Shown: piece after piece, positions 53,435-63,555 of the stretch
How positions within the stretch are numbered: position 1 is the stretch's first letter
Layout of the letters: each line of letters starts with the position of its first letter
Origin: Aurantibacter_A sp039941195
GTDB taxonomy: Bacteria > Bacteroidota > Bacteroidia > Flavobacteriales > Flavobacteriaceae
Length of the DNA: 64,000 nucleotides
NCBI RefSeq assembly: GCF_039941195.1
Contig: NZ_JBDVFA010000035.1
Span: forward strand, 1-64,000
Reading direction: 5' to 3'
Notes under the pieces: model-generated
What the model saw: the letters and a program-made list of their open reading frames with translations, nothing else
Databases searched by the model: none
What the model was told of the DNA's origin: nothing
Program-made: the position numbers and the translations under genes

Positions 53435-54517
53435 TTATACCGGATAAATACCTGTTCTACTTTTCCATAATAGATTATGGATAAATTCTAGTTTGTTTTT
53501 CACAGGTTCAGAAATTACAAATGGATACGGGTCACTTTCCCCCATAGATCGGTTCATACTATTCATTGCATACAATAATGGAATACCTGAGTCTAGTATT
53601 ACCTTAAAATCAGTTTCTAAATATGGATCAAAAGTAGCATTCATACCTAATTTATTTTCACCAACAAGTTTTGGGTTTATTTGTAATCCAAAATTGTAAG
53701 CAGTCTCAAGAGCATCCATTAAATGTAGATAATGAGACCAAGTCTCAGCCCAATCTTCCCATGCATGTGAAGAGGCATACTTACTTATATAAGTACTCTG
53801 CCAATTTAATTGTGGGCCATTTGAATAATAATTACTTAAGGCATCTGCATAAGAATAAGTTTCATCACCAAATACATTTCTAAAATTTTGAAGATTTTGA
53901 AAATCATCTCGGATTAATCTATCCCAGAAATAATGACCAACTTCATGCCTAAAATGTCCTAGTAACGTTCTATATCGCTCTTCCATTTGCTGTTTTATCT
54001 GCTCTCGTATTACAGCATCGGCTTCTGAAATTAATATAGTTATCACACCATTAGCATGTCCTGTTTTCACTCCTTTTGAAGCGTGGTCTAAATCTGCTTG
54101 TGACAAAAAATCGAATGATAGTCCACTTTGTGGATCTTCGGTTTTGCTAACAACAGGTAATCTTAATCGTAATAATTGATAAACCAATCGGTGTTTGGCA
54201 TATTCAATTCTACGCCAACGTTCAAAATTTTGATCATCACTTAAATCGGGAATAGTTCTGTTTAATGAACAGGCCAAACAAAATTCGCTAGATTGTTCGT
54301 TTTTAACAAGCCAGTTACAAGTGCCGTGCGAATTATTTGCACAATATTTATACGTTGTACCAGCTAATTCTTGAAGATTCCATTCCTGAAGGTTATGATT
54401 TAATGAAACTATTTGATTATAATATGAAGAATATCCTAAATAATGACCACAACTAACACATGTATTGTTCTCAAAAACAACAGTATGGTTACAATTAGAA
54501 CATTGAAACAATTTCAT
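53435..54517 (-). CDS. Zinc-ribbon putative metallopeptidase (Peptidase_Mx / COG4307 type)
   Basis: This 360-residue protein starts with a zinc ribbon (FQCSNCNHTVVF and CVSCGHYLGY) and has two further Cys in EFCLACS. The metallopeptidase motif is HEVGH (H191, E192, H195), with a downstream region rich in Trp and Tyr (WAETWSHYLHLMDALE). It has no signal peptide, so it is cytosolic. The family has no well-proven function. It is convergent with the M1 peptidase gene. Confidence 0.87.
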   Translation of the reverse strand: MKLFQCSNCNHTVVFENNTCVSCGHYLGYSSYYNQIVSLNHNLQEWNLQELAGTTYKYCANNSHGTCNWLVKNEQSSEFCLACSLNRTIPDLSDDQNFERWRRIEYAKHRLVYQLLRLRLPVVSKTEDPQSGLSFDFLSQADLDHASKGVKTGHANGVITILISEADAVIREQIKQQMEERYRTLLGHFRHEVGHYFWDRLIRDDFQNLQNFRNVFGDETYSYADALSNYYSNGPQLNWQSTYISKYASSHAWEDWAETWSHYLHLMDALETAYNFGLQINPKLVGENKLGMNATFDPYLETDFKVILDSGIPLLYAMNSMNRSMGESDPYPFVISEPVKNKLEFIHNLLWKSRTGIYPV

Positions 54518-54540
54518 AATTGGTAAACTTTAAGCATATT

Positions 54541-55389
54541 TTATTTAATCATATTTAGATTAATCAATTCTTGATCAGTCAAATATCGCCAATGACCCCT
54601 CGGTAAATCTTTCTTTGTTAATCCAGCATAAGACACACGATCAATTTTAACCACTTCATAGTCCAGATGCTCAAAAATAAGTTCAACAACTTTATTTTTG
54701 GAACTAAAGATTTCAATTCCTACTTCTCTTTTAGGTGCATTATCGATAAAACTTATATCCTGTACGCGAATAGGTTTTTCATCTAAAGTAATTCCTTCTT
54801 GAATCTTTTTCATATCGGCACTACGAAGGTCCTTGTTAAGTACCACATGATATATTTTACGAAGACCATTTTTAGGGCTCTTTAACCGCTTTGTTAAATC
54901 ACCATCATTTGTAAATAAAAGAAGTCCCGTAGCTTCTTTATCCATTTTATCAATAGGTAATAATGGAGTTTTTGAAGCATTTGAAATCAAGCCTGAAACA
55001 TTTCTTTTTCCTCTATTATCTCTTACAGTTGTAGAAAAGTCTTTTGGTTTATTAAGTAGAACATACTCTTTTTTAATAGGATTAAGCAAACGACCATCAA
55101 ATTTAACCTCATCTGTCAACTTAACTTTATACCCCATCTCCGTTATGGTTTTACCATTAACAGTGACGCTACCTGCGGAGATATAGATATCAGCATCACG
55201 ACGAGAGCAAACACCTGAATTAGAGACGTATTTATTTAAACGGACCAAATCTGGATTACTAGGTCGTTTTGACACAGGAGCAGAATTCTCTTGTTTTTTT
55301 GGCTTATTAAAGCCTTTCTTTCTGAACCCCCCTGTATGTTTACCTGCTGATTTTTTATTCTGGCCAGTATTAGACTTACTCATATTCAT
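54541..55389 (-). CDS. RluB/RsuA-type pseudouridine synthase
   Basis: This 282-residue protein has a basic N-terminal tail of about 45 residues, an S4 RNA-binding domain (LNKYVSNSGVCSRRDADIYISAG) and an RsuA-type catalytic domain. The catalytic Asp is in DKMDKEATGLLLFTNDG. It converts a uridine of 23S or 16S rRNA. The basic tail (GGFRKKGFNKPKK) is a common Bacteroidota addition. The start ATG could also be the third codon (MSKSNTG). Confidence 0.9.
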   Translation of the reverse strand: MNMSKSNTGQNKKSAGKHTGGFRKKGFNKPKKQENSAPVSKRPSNPDLVRLNKYVSNSGVCSRRDADIYISAGSVTVNGKTITEMGYKVKLTDEVKFDGRLLNPIKKEYVLLNKPKDFSTTVRDNRGKRNVSGLISNASKTPLLPIDKMDKEATGLLLFTNDGDLTKRLKSPKNGLRKIYHVVLNKDLRSADMKKIQEGITLDEKPIRVQDISFIDNAPKREVGIEIFSSKNKVVELIFEHLDYEVVKIDRVSYAGLTKKDLPRGHWRYLTDQELINLNMIK

Positions 55390-55508
55390 AATTTTTGCAA
55401 AGGTAGCTTTAATCTTTTAACAAGTAAGTGCTAAACACTGGATTATAAATGGAGTTGCTCCCACTAATAACAAATATTTAAAACAGGATAAAATCAATTA
55501 GAATACTA

Positions 55509-57644
55509 TTATAAGCTAAAAGCTAAATAATTATCGCCCGATTTTGTTCCACCTTTACCACCACCACAAGCAATTACAATAAATTGTTTTCCATTAATTT
55601 GATAAACACTCGGGGTTGCATATCCGGCGGCTGGGAGTTTAAATTTCCATACTTCTTCACCCGTATTTTTGTTAAATGCCCTAAAATATTCATCAATTGT
55701 AGCAGCGATAAAAACTAAATTTCCGGCTGTAACAACTGGCCCGCCGTAATTTGCAGTACCGGTTTTATCAATTCCTCTTTTTGTTAATTCATCATACTCA
55801 CCTAATGGTACTTGCCATTTTATTTCACCCTTATTAAGATCTATTGCGGTTAAGGTTCCCCATGGCGGTTTGATTGCAGGATATCCTTCATGGTCGTAAA
55901 ACCTATTATAGCCTGTATGTGTATATTTTGAATTTCTTTGATTTGAATCCATACCCATCTCATGCACATCCTCTGTTTCCCTTTGTTGATTAAATATGTA
56001 GTTAACAACTCCTTTTTTTTCTTTTTCAGAAATATGTTTAAAGCCAGGCATGAAACCCTTGCCATTATTGATAATTGATAAAGCTTCTTCCATCGATAGT
56101 TTTTTTTCTAAATCAACCAATGAAGGATAAGTTCCTGTAGCATCACCTTGTAATTCTTTGCCATGACACATAACACATTTTAATTGATATACATTTTCAC
56201 CTAAATTTATGGGTCTACCATCTTCCATTGATGTGGTTTCCTCCATAGTAATAATACACGGAATCTCTTTAGCATTAACAAATAAAAGACCAGTTTCTGA
56301 ATCAAAAGCTGATCCACCCCAACCACCTCCACCATCAAATCCTGGAAAGACGATTGTTCCTTGTTCGCTAGGTGGCACAAAAGGTCCACCTGCACGTAAA
56401 TTCTTAAATTGTTTCGAAACGCTATCATGTGCAGCTGCCGAAATATCAGTAATTTCCTCTTTAGTAAACTGTTGTCTAGTAAAAGGAGGTGGGCTGACGG
56501 GGATTGGTTGTGTTGAAGAAGCCTTCTCACCCAATAATTCAGAAGGTTGTACTGCCCGCTCTTCTATTGGAAATAAGGGTTCACCAGTTTCTCTATTAAG
56601 TAAGAAAACGAACCCAGATTTAGTAATTTGGGCAGCCGCATCAATTTTCACTCCTTCATGCTCTACTGTTACTAAAGTAGGAGGTGTTGGAATATCACGA
56701 TCCCAAATATCATGATGAACGGTCTGAAAATGCCAGATTCTTTCTCCGGTTTCTGCATTTAATGCTAATACGCAATTGGCAAATAAATTGTCACCAATTC
56801 TATTTCCTCCCCAGAAGTCAAAGGAGGCTGATCCAGTTGGAATGTAAACAATACCACGTTCAGTATCTAAACTCATCCCGGACCAAGCATTCGCACCACC
56901 AACATTTTTATAAGCTTCCTTAGGCCATGTATTATATCCAAGTTCGTCAGGTAAAGGAATCGTATTAAAAACCCATTCAAGCACACCACTATTTACATTA
57001 TATGCTCGAATAGCACCCGGAGCTGCATCTGAATTTTCAGAAACACGAGTGCCATAAATAATTTTATCTTTAAATATCACCCCGGGGGTAGTAGAAACAA
57101 CATATCGTTCCTGAGCGTCAATCCCTAAACCTACTTTAAGCGATACTTTCCCATTTATTCCGAAATCTTTTATCAATTTACCCGTATTAGCATCCAAACA
57201 AAATATTTCGGGGCCAGCAGTAAAAAAGATACGCTTATCAATACCGTTTTTGTAATAGGTTACACCCCTATTTACATTCATAGAAAAATTTACATTTGAA
57301 TTTGGATTATATATCCATTTTTCTTTTCCTGTAGCTGCATCTAAAGCAAATACCTTTAGTTTAGGAGAAGTACCATATAATGTTCCATCAATTATAATAG
57401 GGTTACATTGAATTTGAGTTTTCCCATTAAATTCAGCATCACCTGTTGAAAATTTCCAAGCAATTTTTAAATCACTTACATTATCTAAAGTTATCTGATC
57501 TAAAGGTGAATATTGCGCCCCACTATTTCCTCCCAAATATATGGGCCAATCAGTACCAGCTTCGTCCTTTAAGGAGTTTGGAGATTGGCAACAATTAAAA
57601 AAAATTAGAATAAATAACCATACATATCTCGAATATTTCTGCAT
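55509..57644 (-). CDS. PQQ-dependent dehydrogenase with inserted cytochrome c domain, lipoprotein
   Basis: With the ATG at 57644 this 711-residue lipoprotein has a signal ending near FFNC. A propeller of PQQ-type blades is broken by a cytochrome c domain with CVMCHG (C490, C493, H494) and a Met ligand candidate in GFMPGF. PQQ propeller repeats (GEKVWKFKLPAAGYATPSVY) follow. The family oxidises alcohols or sugars in the periplasm, passing electrons through the heme. No pqq biosynthesis genes are seen, so PQQ would be imported or made elsewhere. The substrate is unknown. Confidence 0.87.
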   Translation of the reverse strand: MQKYSRYVWLFILIFFNCCQSPNSLKDEAGTDWPIYLGGNSGAQYSPLDQITLDNVSDLKIAWKFSTGDAEFNGKTQIQCNPIIIDGTLYGTSPKLKVFALDAATGKEKWIYNPNSNVNFSMNVNRGVTYYKNGIDKRIFFTAGPEIFCLDANTGKLIKDFGINGKVSLKVGLGIDAQERYVVSTTPGVIFKDKIIYGTRVSENSDAAPGAIRAYNVNSGVLEWVFNTIPLPDELGYNTWPKEAYKNVGGANAWSGMSLDTERGIVYIPTGSASFDFWGGNRIGDNLFANCVLALNAETGERIWHFQTVHHDIWDRDIPTPPTLVTVEHEGVKIDAAAQITKSGFVFLLNRETGEPLFPIEERAVQPSELLGEKASSTQPIPVSPPPFTRQQFTKEEITDISAAAHDSVSKQFKNLRAGGPFVPPSEQGTIVFPGFDGGGGWGGSAFDSETGLLFVNAKEIPCIITMEETTSMEDGRPINLGENVYQLKCVMCHGKELQGDATGTYPSLVDLEKKLSMEEALSIINNGKGFMPGFKHISEKEKKGVVNYIFNQQRETEDVHEMGMDSNQRNSKYTHTGYNRFYDHEGYPAIKPPWGTLTAIDLNKGEIKWQVPLGEYDELTKRGIDKTGTANYGGPVVTAGNLVFIAATIDEYFRAFNKNTGEEVWKFKLPAAGYATPSVYQINGKQFIVIACGGGKGGTKSGDNYLAFSL

Positions 57645-57772
57645 TGTATTATTTAATATGACATAAATCAGCACAAGTATAATAAGGTGCTTATTGATTA
57701 ATAAAAATTTGTAAAATTAAAAGGTACTAAAAATGACAACTATCTGGTCAAAAAAGATCTAACCAACACAAA

Positions 57773-58693
57773 TTATATAATATTCCACTGTTGAAAGCGA
57801 TTGAGAATCATATTAACATCTATTAGAAGAATACTGAACACACCTACTATGATAATCAGCTTTAGTATATTATGTAGACCTACATAGTGAAGTTTAGTAT
57901 GAGCCTTCCAAAGCATTATTAGAAAAATAATTAACAATACAACACACCCCAAAAAATAAATATACATATAACCAACATCAAAATATTCGATAAGTAGTAA
58001 AGCAGGAATTATTGTCAATGCAACTAATAGGCTAATACAATATTTTGAAAAACGATGACCATAAATAATTGGAATCGTTTTATAATTCTGTGCTAAGTCA
58101 CCCGCTATATTCTCTAAATCCTTAACCATTTCTCGAATAAGTATCAATAGAAAAAGGAACATTGCATGTACAAATATTACGTTTTCAAAATTCTTATAGT
58201 ATACAAATACAGCGAAAAACGGTGCAATAGATAATGTAGCGGAAACAAAATTGCCTATAAATGGAATTCGCTTAAGCTTATGCGAATAAAACCAAATTCC
58301 GAAAATATAAGCTGAAAAGAAAAGCACAGCTCTAAACGAAACATAACTCGCTGCAAAAACTGCTAAGAAGTTGAGAATAAAATAGGTAGTTAGCTTAAAC
58401 CTTTGACTTACCAAGCGATCCAACATACTTTTTCTTGGCTTATTTATAAGATCCTTCTCAGCATCGTAGAAGTTATTAATAATATAACCACTAGCTATTA
58501 CTAAGGCTGAAGCCACAACAATTAGAAATAGATTTAAATCGAAAATTACTTTGCGTACTGGCAAGTGGTGTGCAAGTATATATACCGCAGCCAAATATTG
58601 AGCAAGGGCAATCATTAGAATATTGTAGCCTCTAACCACAGAAAACAGACTCAATAACTTTAGCAGTAAGAGTTTGTTTTTTCTCGTAAGCAT
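57773..58693 (-). CDS. UbiA-family prenyltransferase (geranylgeranylglycerol-phosphate-type)
   Basis: This 306-residue membrane protein has about eight hydrophobic segments and the two UbiA Asp motifs: NNFYDAEKDLINKPRKS after the second segment, and MVKDLENIAGDLAQNY later. It transfers a prenyl group from a diphosphate donor to an acceptor. Flavobacterial members are often labelled geranylgeranylglycerol-phosphate geranylgeranyltransferase. It follows mevalonate kinase by 9 bases, which supports an isoprenoid role. Confidence 0.85.
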   Translation of the reverse strand: MLTRKNKLLLLKLLSLFSVVRGYNILMIALAQYLAAVYILAHHLPVRKVIFDLNLFLIVVASALVIASGYIINNFYDAEKDLINKPRKSMLDRLVSQRFKLTTYFILNFLAVFAASYVSFRAVLFFSAYIFGIWFYSHKLKRIPFIGNFVSATLSIAPFFAVFVYYKNFENVIFVHAMFLFLLILIREMVKDLENIAGDLAQNYKTIPIIYGHRFSKYCISLLVALTIIPALLLIEYFDVGYMYIYFLGCVVLLIIFLIMLWKAHTKLHYVGLHNILKLIIIVGVFSILLIDVNMILNRFQQWNII

Positions 58694-58702
58694 TTAATGA
58701 GT

Positions 58703-59641
58703 TTAGAAGTTATAAACCACTTCTAGGTTGTAGTCTTTCAATGTTTTTTTGGCCTGATCAAAATCTTGGGTAAATCCTAAAATATAACCTCCACCACCAG
58801 AACCACAAAGTTTTAAGTAATATTCATTAGTTTCAATACCACGTTGCCATAGCTCATGAAACTTAGTTGGTATCATTGGTTTAAAATTATTTAAAACAAC
58901 ATGAGAAAGCTGTTTTAAATTTCCAAAAAGTGATTTCACATTACCATTTACAAAATCATCTACACAAGCATCGGTATGTTTAATAAACTGGTCTTTCAAC
59001 ATATTACGAAAACCTTCTTGCTTCATCTTTTCCATAAAAAGTTGCACCATAGGGGCTGTTTCTCCAGTAGAACCACTATCTAATAAAAACACTGCTCCTT
59101 TTCCCTCCGTATTCTGTGAAGGCAAGCTAGTTGACTCAATATTATCTTTTGAATTTATTAAAATAGGAAGACTTAAATAACTATTTAATGGATCTAAACC
59201 TGAAGATTTTCCATGAAAGAAAGACTCCATTTTACCGAAAATTGTTTTTAAGACTAAAAGTTTTTCTCTAGTAAGGTTTTCAAGTACCGTAATTTTATTC
59301 TGAGCATATTTATCATAAATAGCCGCCACCAAAGCTCCGCTACTACCAACTCCGTAACCTTGTGGTATTGAACTATCAAAATACATTCCCGCTTCTACAT
59401 CTGCTTTTAATGATTTAAAATCAAAAGAAACCAAGTCTGGACTATTCTTTTGTATCATTTCAAGATAACCAACAAATTCCCTTAAACTACTATTAGAATT
59501 TTTAGCTATTTCAGAGGTGTTGTCATCCGCTTTTAAGGCACCTTTAAAAAAATTATATGGAATTGATAATCCTTTGGAATCTTTAATAATTCCGTATTCT
59601 CCGAAGAGTAATATTTTAGAATAAAAGAGGGGACCTTTCAT
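58703..59641 (-). CDS. Mevalonate kinase
   Basis: This 312-residue GHMP kinase has an N-terminal SKILLFGEYGIIKDSKGLSIP, the ATP loop GYGVGSSGALVAAI, SGLDPLNS and a C-terminal KLCGSGGGGYILG motif. This set fits mevalonate kinase, which makes mevalonate-5-phosphate. It lies between the UbiA gene and diphosphomevalonate decarboxylase on one strand. The GYDIA kinase at 7.1 kb is a second GHMP kinase of the same pathway region. Confidence 0.88.
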   Translation of the reverse strand: MKGPLFYSKILLFGEYGIIKDSKGLSIPYNFFKGALKADDNTSEIAKNSNSSLREFVGYLEMIQKNSPDLVSFDFKSLKADVEAGMYFDSSIPQGYGVGSSGALVAAIYDKYAQNKITVLENLTREKLLVLKTIFGKMESFFHGKSSGLDPLNSYLSLPILINSKDNIESTSLPSQNTEGKGAVFLLDSGSTGETAPMVQLFMEKMKQEGFRNMLKDQFIKHTDACVDDFVNGNVKSLFGNLKQLSHVVLNNFKPMIPTKFHELWQRGIETNEYYLKLCGSGGGGYILGFTQDFDQAKKTLKDYNLEVVYNF

Positions 59642-59731
59642 TTGTGGGATGTTATATTATTAATGGTCAGCATGAAATCTTACAGTTCATTTTATTACCT
59701 AACGTAAATTAGACGAGAATCTGACAAAAAG

Positions 59732-60814
59732 TTACGCTTTTTTTGCTCCTAATCCAATTTGATCACAAATATACTGCCCGTTTTCGCAATATGCAACCAA
59801 CTCATTTTTAATAAATTGGTCTATTTCTGTCTTTTCAGACTCAGGATATAACACATGAACGTTGGCTCCGGCATCTAATGTAAAACAGACATGAGTTTTA
59901 GATTGCTCGCGAAAAGCCCATATTCTATTAATAATTTCAAGTGTATTAGGCTTCATAAGAATGAAATAAGGATGACTAGTCATCATCATCGCATGTAACG
60001 TTAATGCCTCACTTTCTACTATTTTAATAAATTCTCTTAGGTCTCCTTCAGCAAAAATTACTTTCAATTTTGACAGATTTTCATGAGCCTGCTCAAAACG
60101 TTGCTCTGCAAACGGGTGATTATGCATTAAATCGTGCCCAACAGTACTACTTACTTGTTTTTGCCCTTTATCAACCAATAAAATTGAATCACAGTACGTA
60201 CGAAACACCTCGTGTACTTGGTATGGATATTTTATTCCTACTAAATCTGAACTCCCTTGGATGGAAGCATGTTCACCCCATTGAACTAGTGGCCCTTCAA
60301 TACTTCTTGAAGCACTTCCAGAACCTAATCTGGACAAAAACGACGCTTTCCGAGCAAAAAACTCATCACCCATTTCTGGATTCAACTGTTTTTCCACCTC
60401 TATTAGGCATAAGGCTAATGCACTCATACCTGACGCAGAAGATGCAATACCACTACTATGTGGAAAAGAGTTGGAAGTTTCAATTGTAAAATGATACTCT
60501 GAAAGGAAGGGCAAGTACTTATAAATACGTTCAAAAAAAGTAGCAATTTTTGGCTTAAAATGATCCTTTTTATTCCCTTCAAGGAAAATATCGAATGAGA
60601 AATTGGAATTTGGTTCCGTTAATTTAGAAAAAGTTAGACTGGTCGTTGTTTTACAATTATCAAGTGTAAAGCTTATAGAAGGATTGGCAGGAATTTGCCC
60701 CTTTCTTTTACCCCAATATTTCACCAATGCAATATTACTAGGGGATTTCCAAGAAGTTTTCCCATTAGAGATAAGTTCTGTATACGCTTTAGGAATAAAA
60801 TCTTGTTCGGTCAT
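59732..60814 (-). CDS. mvaD: Diphosphomevalonate decarboxylase
   Basis: The ATG at 60814 gives 360 residues and is chosen because a -7 element (TATCTTTG at 60838-60831) lies just upstream; a frame start at 60871 would precede that promoter. Family features are SPSNIALVKYWGKRKGQIPANPS, HSSGIASSASGMSALAL (ATP loop), GSGSASRSIEGPLVQWGEH and the LDAGANVHVLY segment. It produces isopentenyl diphosphate. A 90-base gap precedes mevalonate kinase downstream. Confidence 0.94.
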   Translation of the reverse strand: MTEQDFIPKAYTELISNGKTSWKSPSNIALVKYWGKRKGQIPANPSISFTLDNCKTTTSLTFSKLTEPNSNFSFDIFLEGNKKDHFKPKIATFFERIYKYLPFLSEYHFTIETSNSFPHSSGIASSASGMSALALCLIEVEKQLNPEMGDEFFARKASFLSRLGSGSASRSIEGPLVQWGEHASIQGSSDLVGIKYPYQVHEVFRTYCDSILLVDKGQKQVSSTVGHDLMHNHPFAEQRFEQAHENLSKLKVIFAEGDLREFIKIVESEALTLHAMMMTSHPYFILMKPNTLEIINRIWAFREQSKTHVCFTLDAGANVHVLYPESEKTEIDQFIKNELVAYCENGQYICDQIGLGAKKA

Positions 60815-60830
60815 TCTTAATTTATTTTGA

Positions 60831-60838
60831 CAAAGATA
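60831..60838 (-). promoter_or_regulatory. Possible -7 element of mvaD
   Basis: On the minus strand TATCTTTG matches TAnnTTTG, and its end lies 16 bases before the chosen ATG. No clear TTTG is seen at -33. Confidence 0.4.
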
Positions 60839-60875
60839 AGTTTTTGACAGCTCTATTTTTGAAGTAAGCATCGAG

Positions 60876-61415
60876 CTACTTAGCCATTTCCAGCAATTTA
60901 ATCATGGTTCTATAATTACGAGAAGTAGCTGATACTTTTAATTTCCGTTCAATTAAATTATTGGTTAGTTTAGCCTTTCCTGCTCCGTTCAAATAATTTA
61001 AATAAACACAATCATTTTTAACTAAAAACTGATCATTTACAAATTTTAAAGCTCTGAATTCATCAATTATTTCAAGCTTAGGTTCCTTTTCTAGTAGCGC
61101 AAAATATACTTTCTTATTTTCAATATCAATAGGACTAGTAAACGGATTATTATCAAAAATTAGTTTTAGTTCATCATACTTTTTCACCAAAACATAAACA
61201 TCAAAACCAAAAGAAGCGAATATTTCATTCCTTACTTTTGATGCGACTTCTTTAGGATCTTTAATAGTACTTTTTAAGATAATATTTCCACTTTGAATAT
61301 AAGTTTTAACATCTTCGAAGCCGATATTTTCAATTATTTTACGCAGTTCGGCCATTATAATTTTCTTTTGACCGCTAACATTGACACCTCTTAATAGAAC
61401 AATATAAGTCTGCAT
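60876..61415 (-). CDS. DUF1697-family protein
   Basis: This 179-residue protein starts MQTYIVLLRGVNVSGQKKI, the usual DUF1697 opening. It contains GFEDVKTYIQSGNIILKS, FDVYVLVKKYDEL and a C-terminal VSATSRNYRTMIKLLEMA. The longer frame reaching 61505 overlaps the flavoprotein gene and is not supported. Function of the family is unknown. It sits 4 bases after the flavoprotein stop. Confidence 0.9.
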   Translation of the reverse strand: MQTYIVLLRGVNVSGQKKIIMAELRKIIENIGFEDVKTYIQSGNIILKSTIKDPKEVASKVRNEIFASFGFDVYVLVKKYDELKLIFDNNPFTSPIDIENKKVYFALLEKEPKLEIIDEFRALKFVNDQFLVKNDCVYLNYLNGAGKAKLTNNLIERKLKVSATSRNYRTMIKLLEMAK

Positions 61416-61419
61416 TAAC

Positions 61420-62682
61420 CTAATTTTTAATGATACCTTGAGCGGCAATATAACCAGTTGTCCATGCATTTTGAAAATTAAATCCGCCTGTAATAGCATC
61501 AACATTTATAACTTCACCAGCAAAGTATAAATTCGGGACCAATTTGCTTTCCATCGTTTTAAAATTAATTTCACTTAGTTCTACTCCACCTGCTGTTACA
61601 AATTCTTCTTTAAAAGTACTTTTACCATCAACGTTAAAGCGGCAATCGGTTAGTTGCTCCGACAAATTTTGCAACTTTTCTTTAGTAATGTCTGCCCATT
61701 TTTCGTCTTCAGCAATGCCAGACGCACGTACTAAGTTTGTCCATAATCGTCTTGGCACATCAACTGCTTTTGTTCGCAATATCGTTTTTTTACTTTCAAC
61801 TTCTTTTATCTCATTAAGTAATTGAATCACAGAGTCATTATAATGATCAGGAAGCCAATTAACATGAACTTCAAATTTATATTTTAGGTCACTTAAAATA
61901 CGTGCTCCCCATGCAGAAAGTTTTAAAACTGCTGGTCCGCTCATGCCCCAATGTGTTATAAGCAAAGGACCTTCATCTGTTAAAAGAGGTTTTCTTTTCT
62001 TTTGACTACTTAATTTAATTGTAACCTTAGCATCAACATGGTTTTTATCATATACGGCTACGCGAGCATTAGTGCTTACACCTGAGATTCCTTGAATTCT
62101 AGTGTCTTTAATATTAAAAGTAAAAAGTGAAGGTACGGGCTCAACTATTGAGTGTCCAATTTTTTGAAGATTTTTCCAAATTTTAGAACTACTACCAGTT
62201 GCTATTACTATTTTTTTAGCCCGATACGTTTTTTTAATGGTAACAACCTCCCAAACTTTTTTCAATTCAAAATTAGTTACACCACTATGTTTCAGAATTT
62301 GAATGCCTAATCTATTCGCTTCCGACAAAAAGCAATCTATAATTGTCTGTGAAGAATTACTTGTTGGAAACATTCTGCCATCATCTTCAATTTTTAAGGC
62401 TATTCCTTTTTCGTCGAAAAACGACATAACATCACCACTACAATACTTATGAAAAGGGCCTAAAAGTTCTTTTTCACCTCTCGGATAATTTTTAACCAAC
62501 TCAGTAGGATTGAATTGTGCATGCGTTACATTACATCGACCACCACCCGATACTTTAACTTTTCCTAAAACTTCTTTACCTTTTTCTAGAATAGCTATTT
62601 TAAGCTTAGGGTTATTCTCAGCAACTTGTATAGCCGAATAAAAGCCTGCGGCACCACCACCAATAATAATAAGGTCTAACAT
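61420..62682 (-). CDS. HI0933/YhiN-family flavoprotein
   Basis: This 420-residue protein has the FAD motif LIIIGGGAAGFYSAIQVAE, VSGGGRCNVTHAQ, IVIATGSSS, and a C-terminal LYFAGEVINVDAITGGFNFQNAWTTG typical of the HI0933 family. The family is thought to be a flavin-dependent oxidoreductase; natural substrates are poorly known. The start ATG overlaps the stop of the glycerophosphodiesterase gene (TAATG). Confidence 0.92.
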   Translation of the reverse strand: MLDLIIIGGGAAGFYSAIQVAENNPKLKIAILEKGKEVLGKVKVSGGGRCNVTHAQFNPTELVKNYPRGEKELLGPFHKYCSGDVMSFFDEKGIALKIEDDGRMFPTSNSSQTIIDCFLSEANRLGIQILKHSGVTNFELKKVWEVVTIKKTYRAKKIVIATGSSSKIWKNLQKIGHSIVEPVPSLFTFNIKDTRIQGISGVSTNARVAVYDKNHVDAKVTIKLSSQKKRKPLLTDEGPLLITHWGMSGPAVLKLSAWGARILSDLKYKFEVHVNWLPDHYNDSVIQLLNEIKEVESKKTILRTKAVDVPRRLWTNLVRASGIAEDEKWADITKEKLQNLSEQLTDCRFNVDGKSTFKEEFVTAGGVELSEINFKTMESKLVPNLYFAGEVINVDAITGGFNFQNAWTTGYIAAQGIIKN

Positions 62683-63428
62683 TAATGCGCCCGTTCTGGA
62701 AAATTTGTAATAATCCCATCAACACCAAATTGTTTCATTAGCGCAATATCTTCAGGTTCGTTAATTGTAAAAGGATAAAGTTTAAATCCTGCTTTGTGTA
62801 CTTCATTTACATTTTCTTGTGTAAGTGCTTTAAAATGTGGATTGATAGCCTCAGCACTCAACTCCTTTGCGGCTTCTGTTGCTTCAGGAATTTCCTTTCC
62901 TACAAGCACTGCTATTCTAATTTCATCATTCAAATTACGCATTGAACGTAATTCATCCCATTTAAAACTTGAAATGATAAAACTATCTAAGGTCCAATTG
63001 GTATCCTTTATATTAGTTTCTAACATTTTGTTTAATAGATCTGTTGTATTGGAACCTTTTAGTTCAATATTTAGTTCAACTTTATTATCGATTATATCTA
63101 GAACTTCTTGCAGGGTAGGTATTCTTAGGTCTCCTTCTAGTTTTAACTGCTGTAATTCATCCAATGTAAAGCTTTCAACAGCTCCTTTTGTATTCGTTAA
63201 ACGATCCACTGTATCATCATGAAAAACGATTAACTCCCCACTTTTAATTTTAAAAATATCAATCTCAATCATGTCAACACCAATATCCATAGCTTTTTGA
63301 ATTGATTCTAACGTATTCTCAGTTACATGACCCATTGCCCCTCTATGACCTATTACTTTTGGTTTTTGTGCCATACCACATGATTGAATTAAAAAAATTA
63401 TTGAGAAAAGGTAAATAATTTTATGCAT
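62682..63428 (-). CDS. Glycerophosphodiester phosphodiesterase lipoprotein
   Basis: The ATG at 63428 gives 248 residues and a clear lipoprotein signal (IIYLFSIIFLIQSC). GDPD features are VIGHRGAMGHVTENT with the catalytic His/Arg/Glu, DMIEIDIFKI, VFHDDTVDRLTN and FTINEPEDIALMKQFGVDGIITNFP. It hydrolyses glycerophosphodiesters in the envelope. A longer frame starting at 63506 adds residues with no signal and is not supported. It is divergent from the IlvD/Edd gene. Confidence 0.92.
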   Translation of the reverse strand: MHKIIYLFSIIFLIQSCGMAQKPKVIGHRGAMGHVTENTLESIQKAMDIGVDMIEIDIFKIKSGELIVFHDDTVDRLTNTKGAVESFTLDELQQLKLEGDLRIPTLQEVLDIIDNKVELNIELKGSNTTDLLNKMLETNIKDTNWTLDSFIISSFKWDELRSMRNLNDEIRIAVLVGKEIPEATEAAKELSAEAINPHFKALTQENVNEVHKAGFKLYPFTINEPEDIALMKQFGVDGIITNFPERAH

Positions 63429-63555
63429 GATTATTTTTTTTATAAAAGTAATCATACCATCCGAAAAATTATCAATTAAATATTTTATTGAAAAAGGAAA
63501 ATCCATCTGCAGTTCTTATATTTAAGTCAGATTAAAAACTAAGAGCAATTTTCAT

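Noticed and set aside
56209..56715. 168-residue plus-strand open frame
   Set aside because: It is antisense to the PQQ dehydrogenase gene and its composition follows the opposite codons; no start context or family.
60070..60489. 139-residue plus-strand open frame
   Set aside because: It lies fully antisense to diphosphomevalonate decarboxylase, whose motifs are clear.
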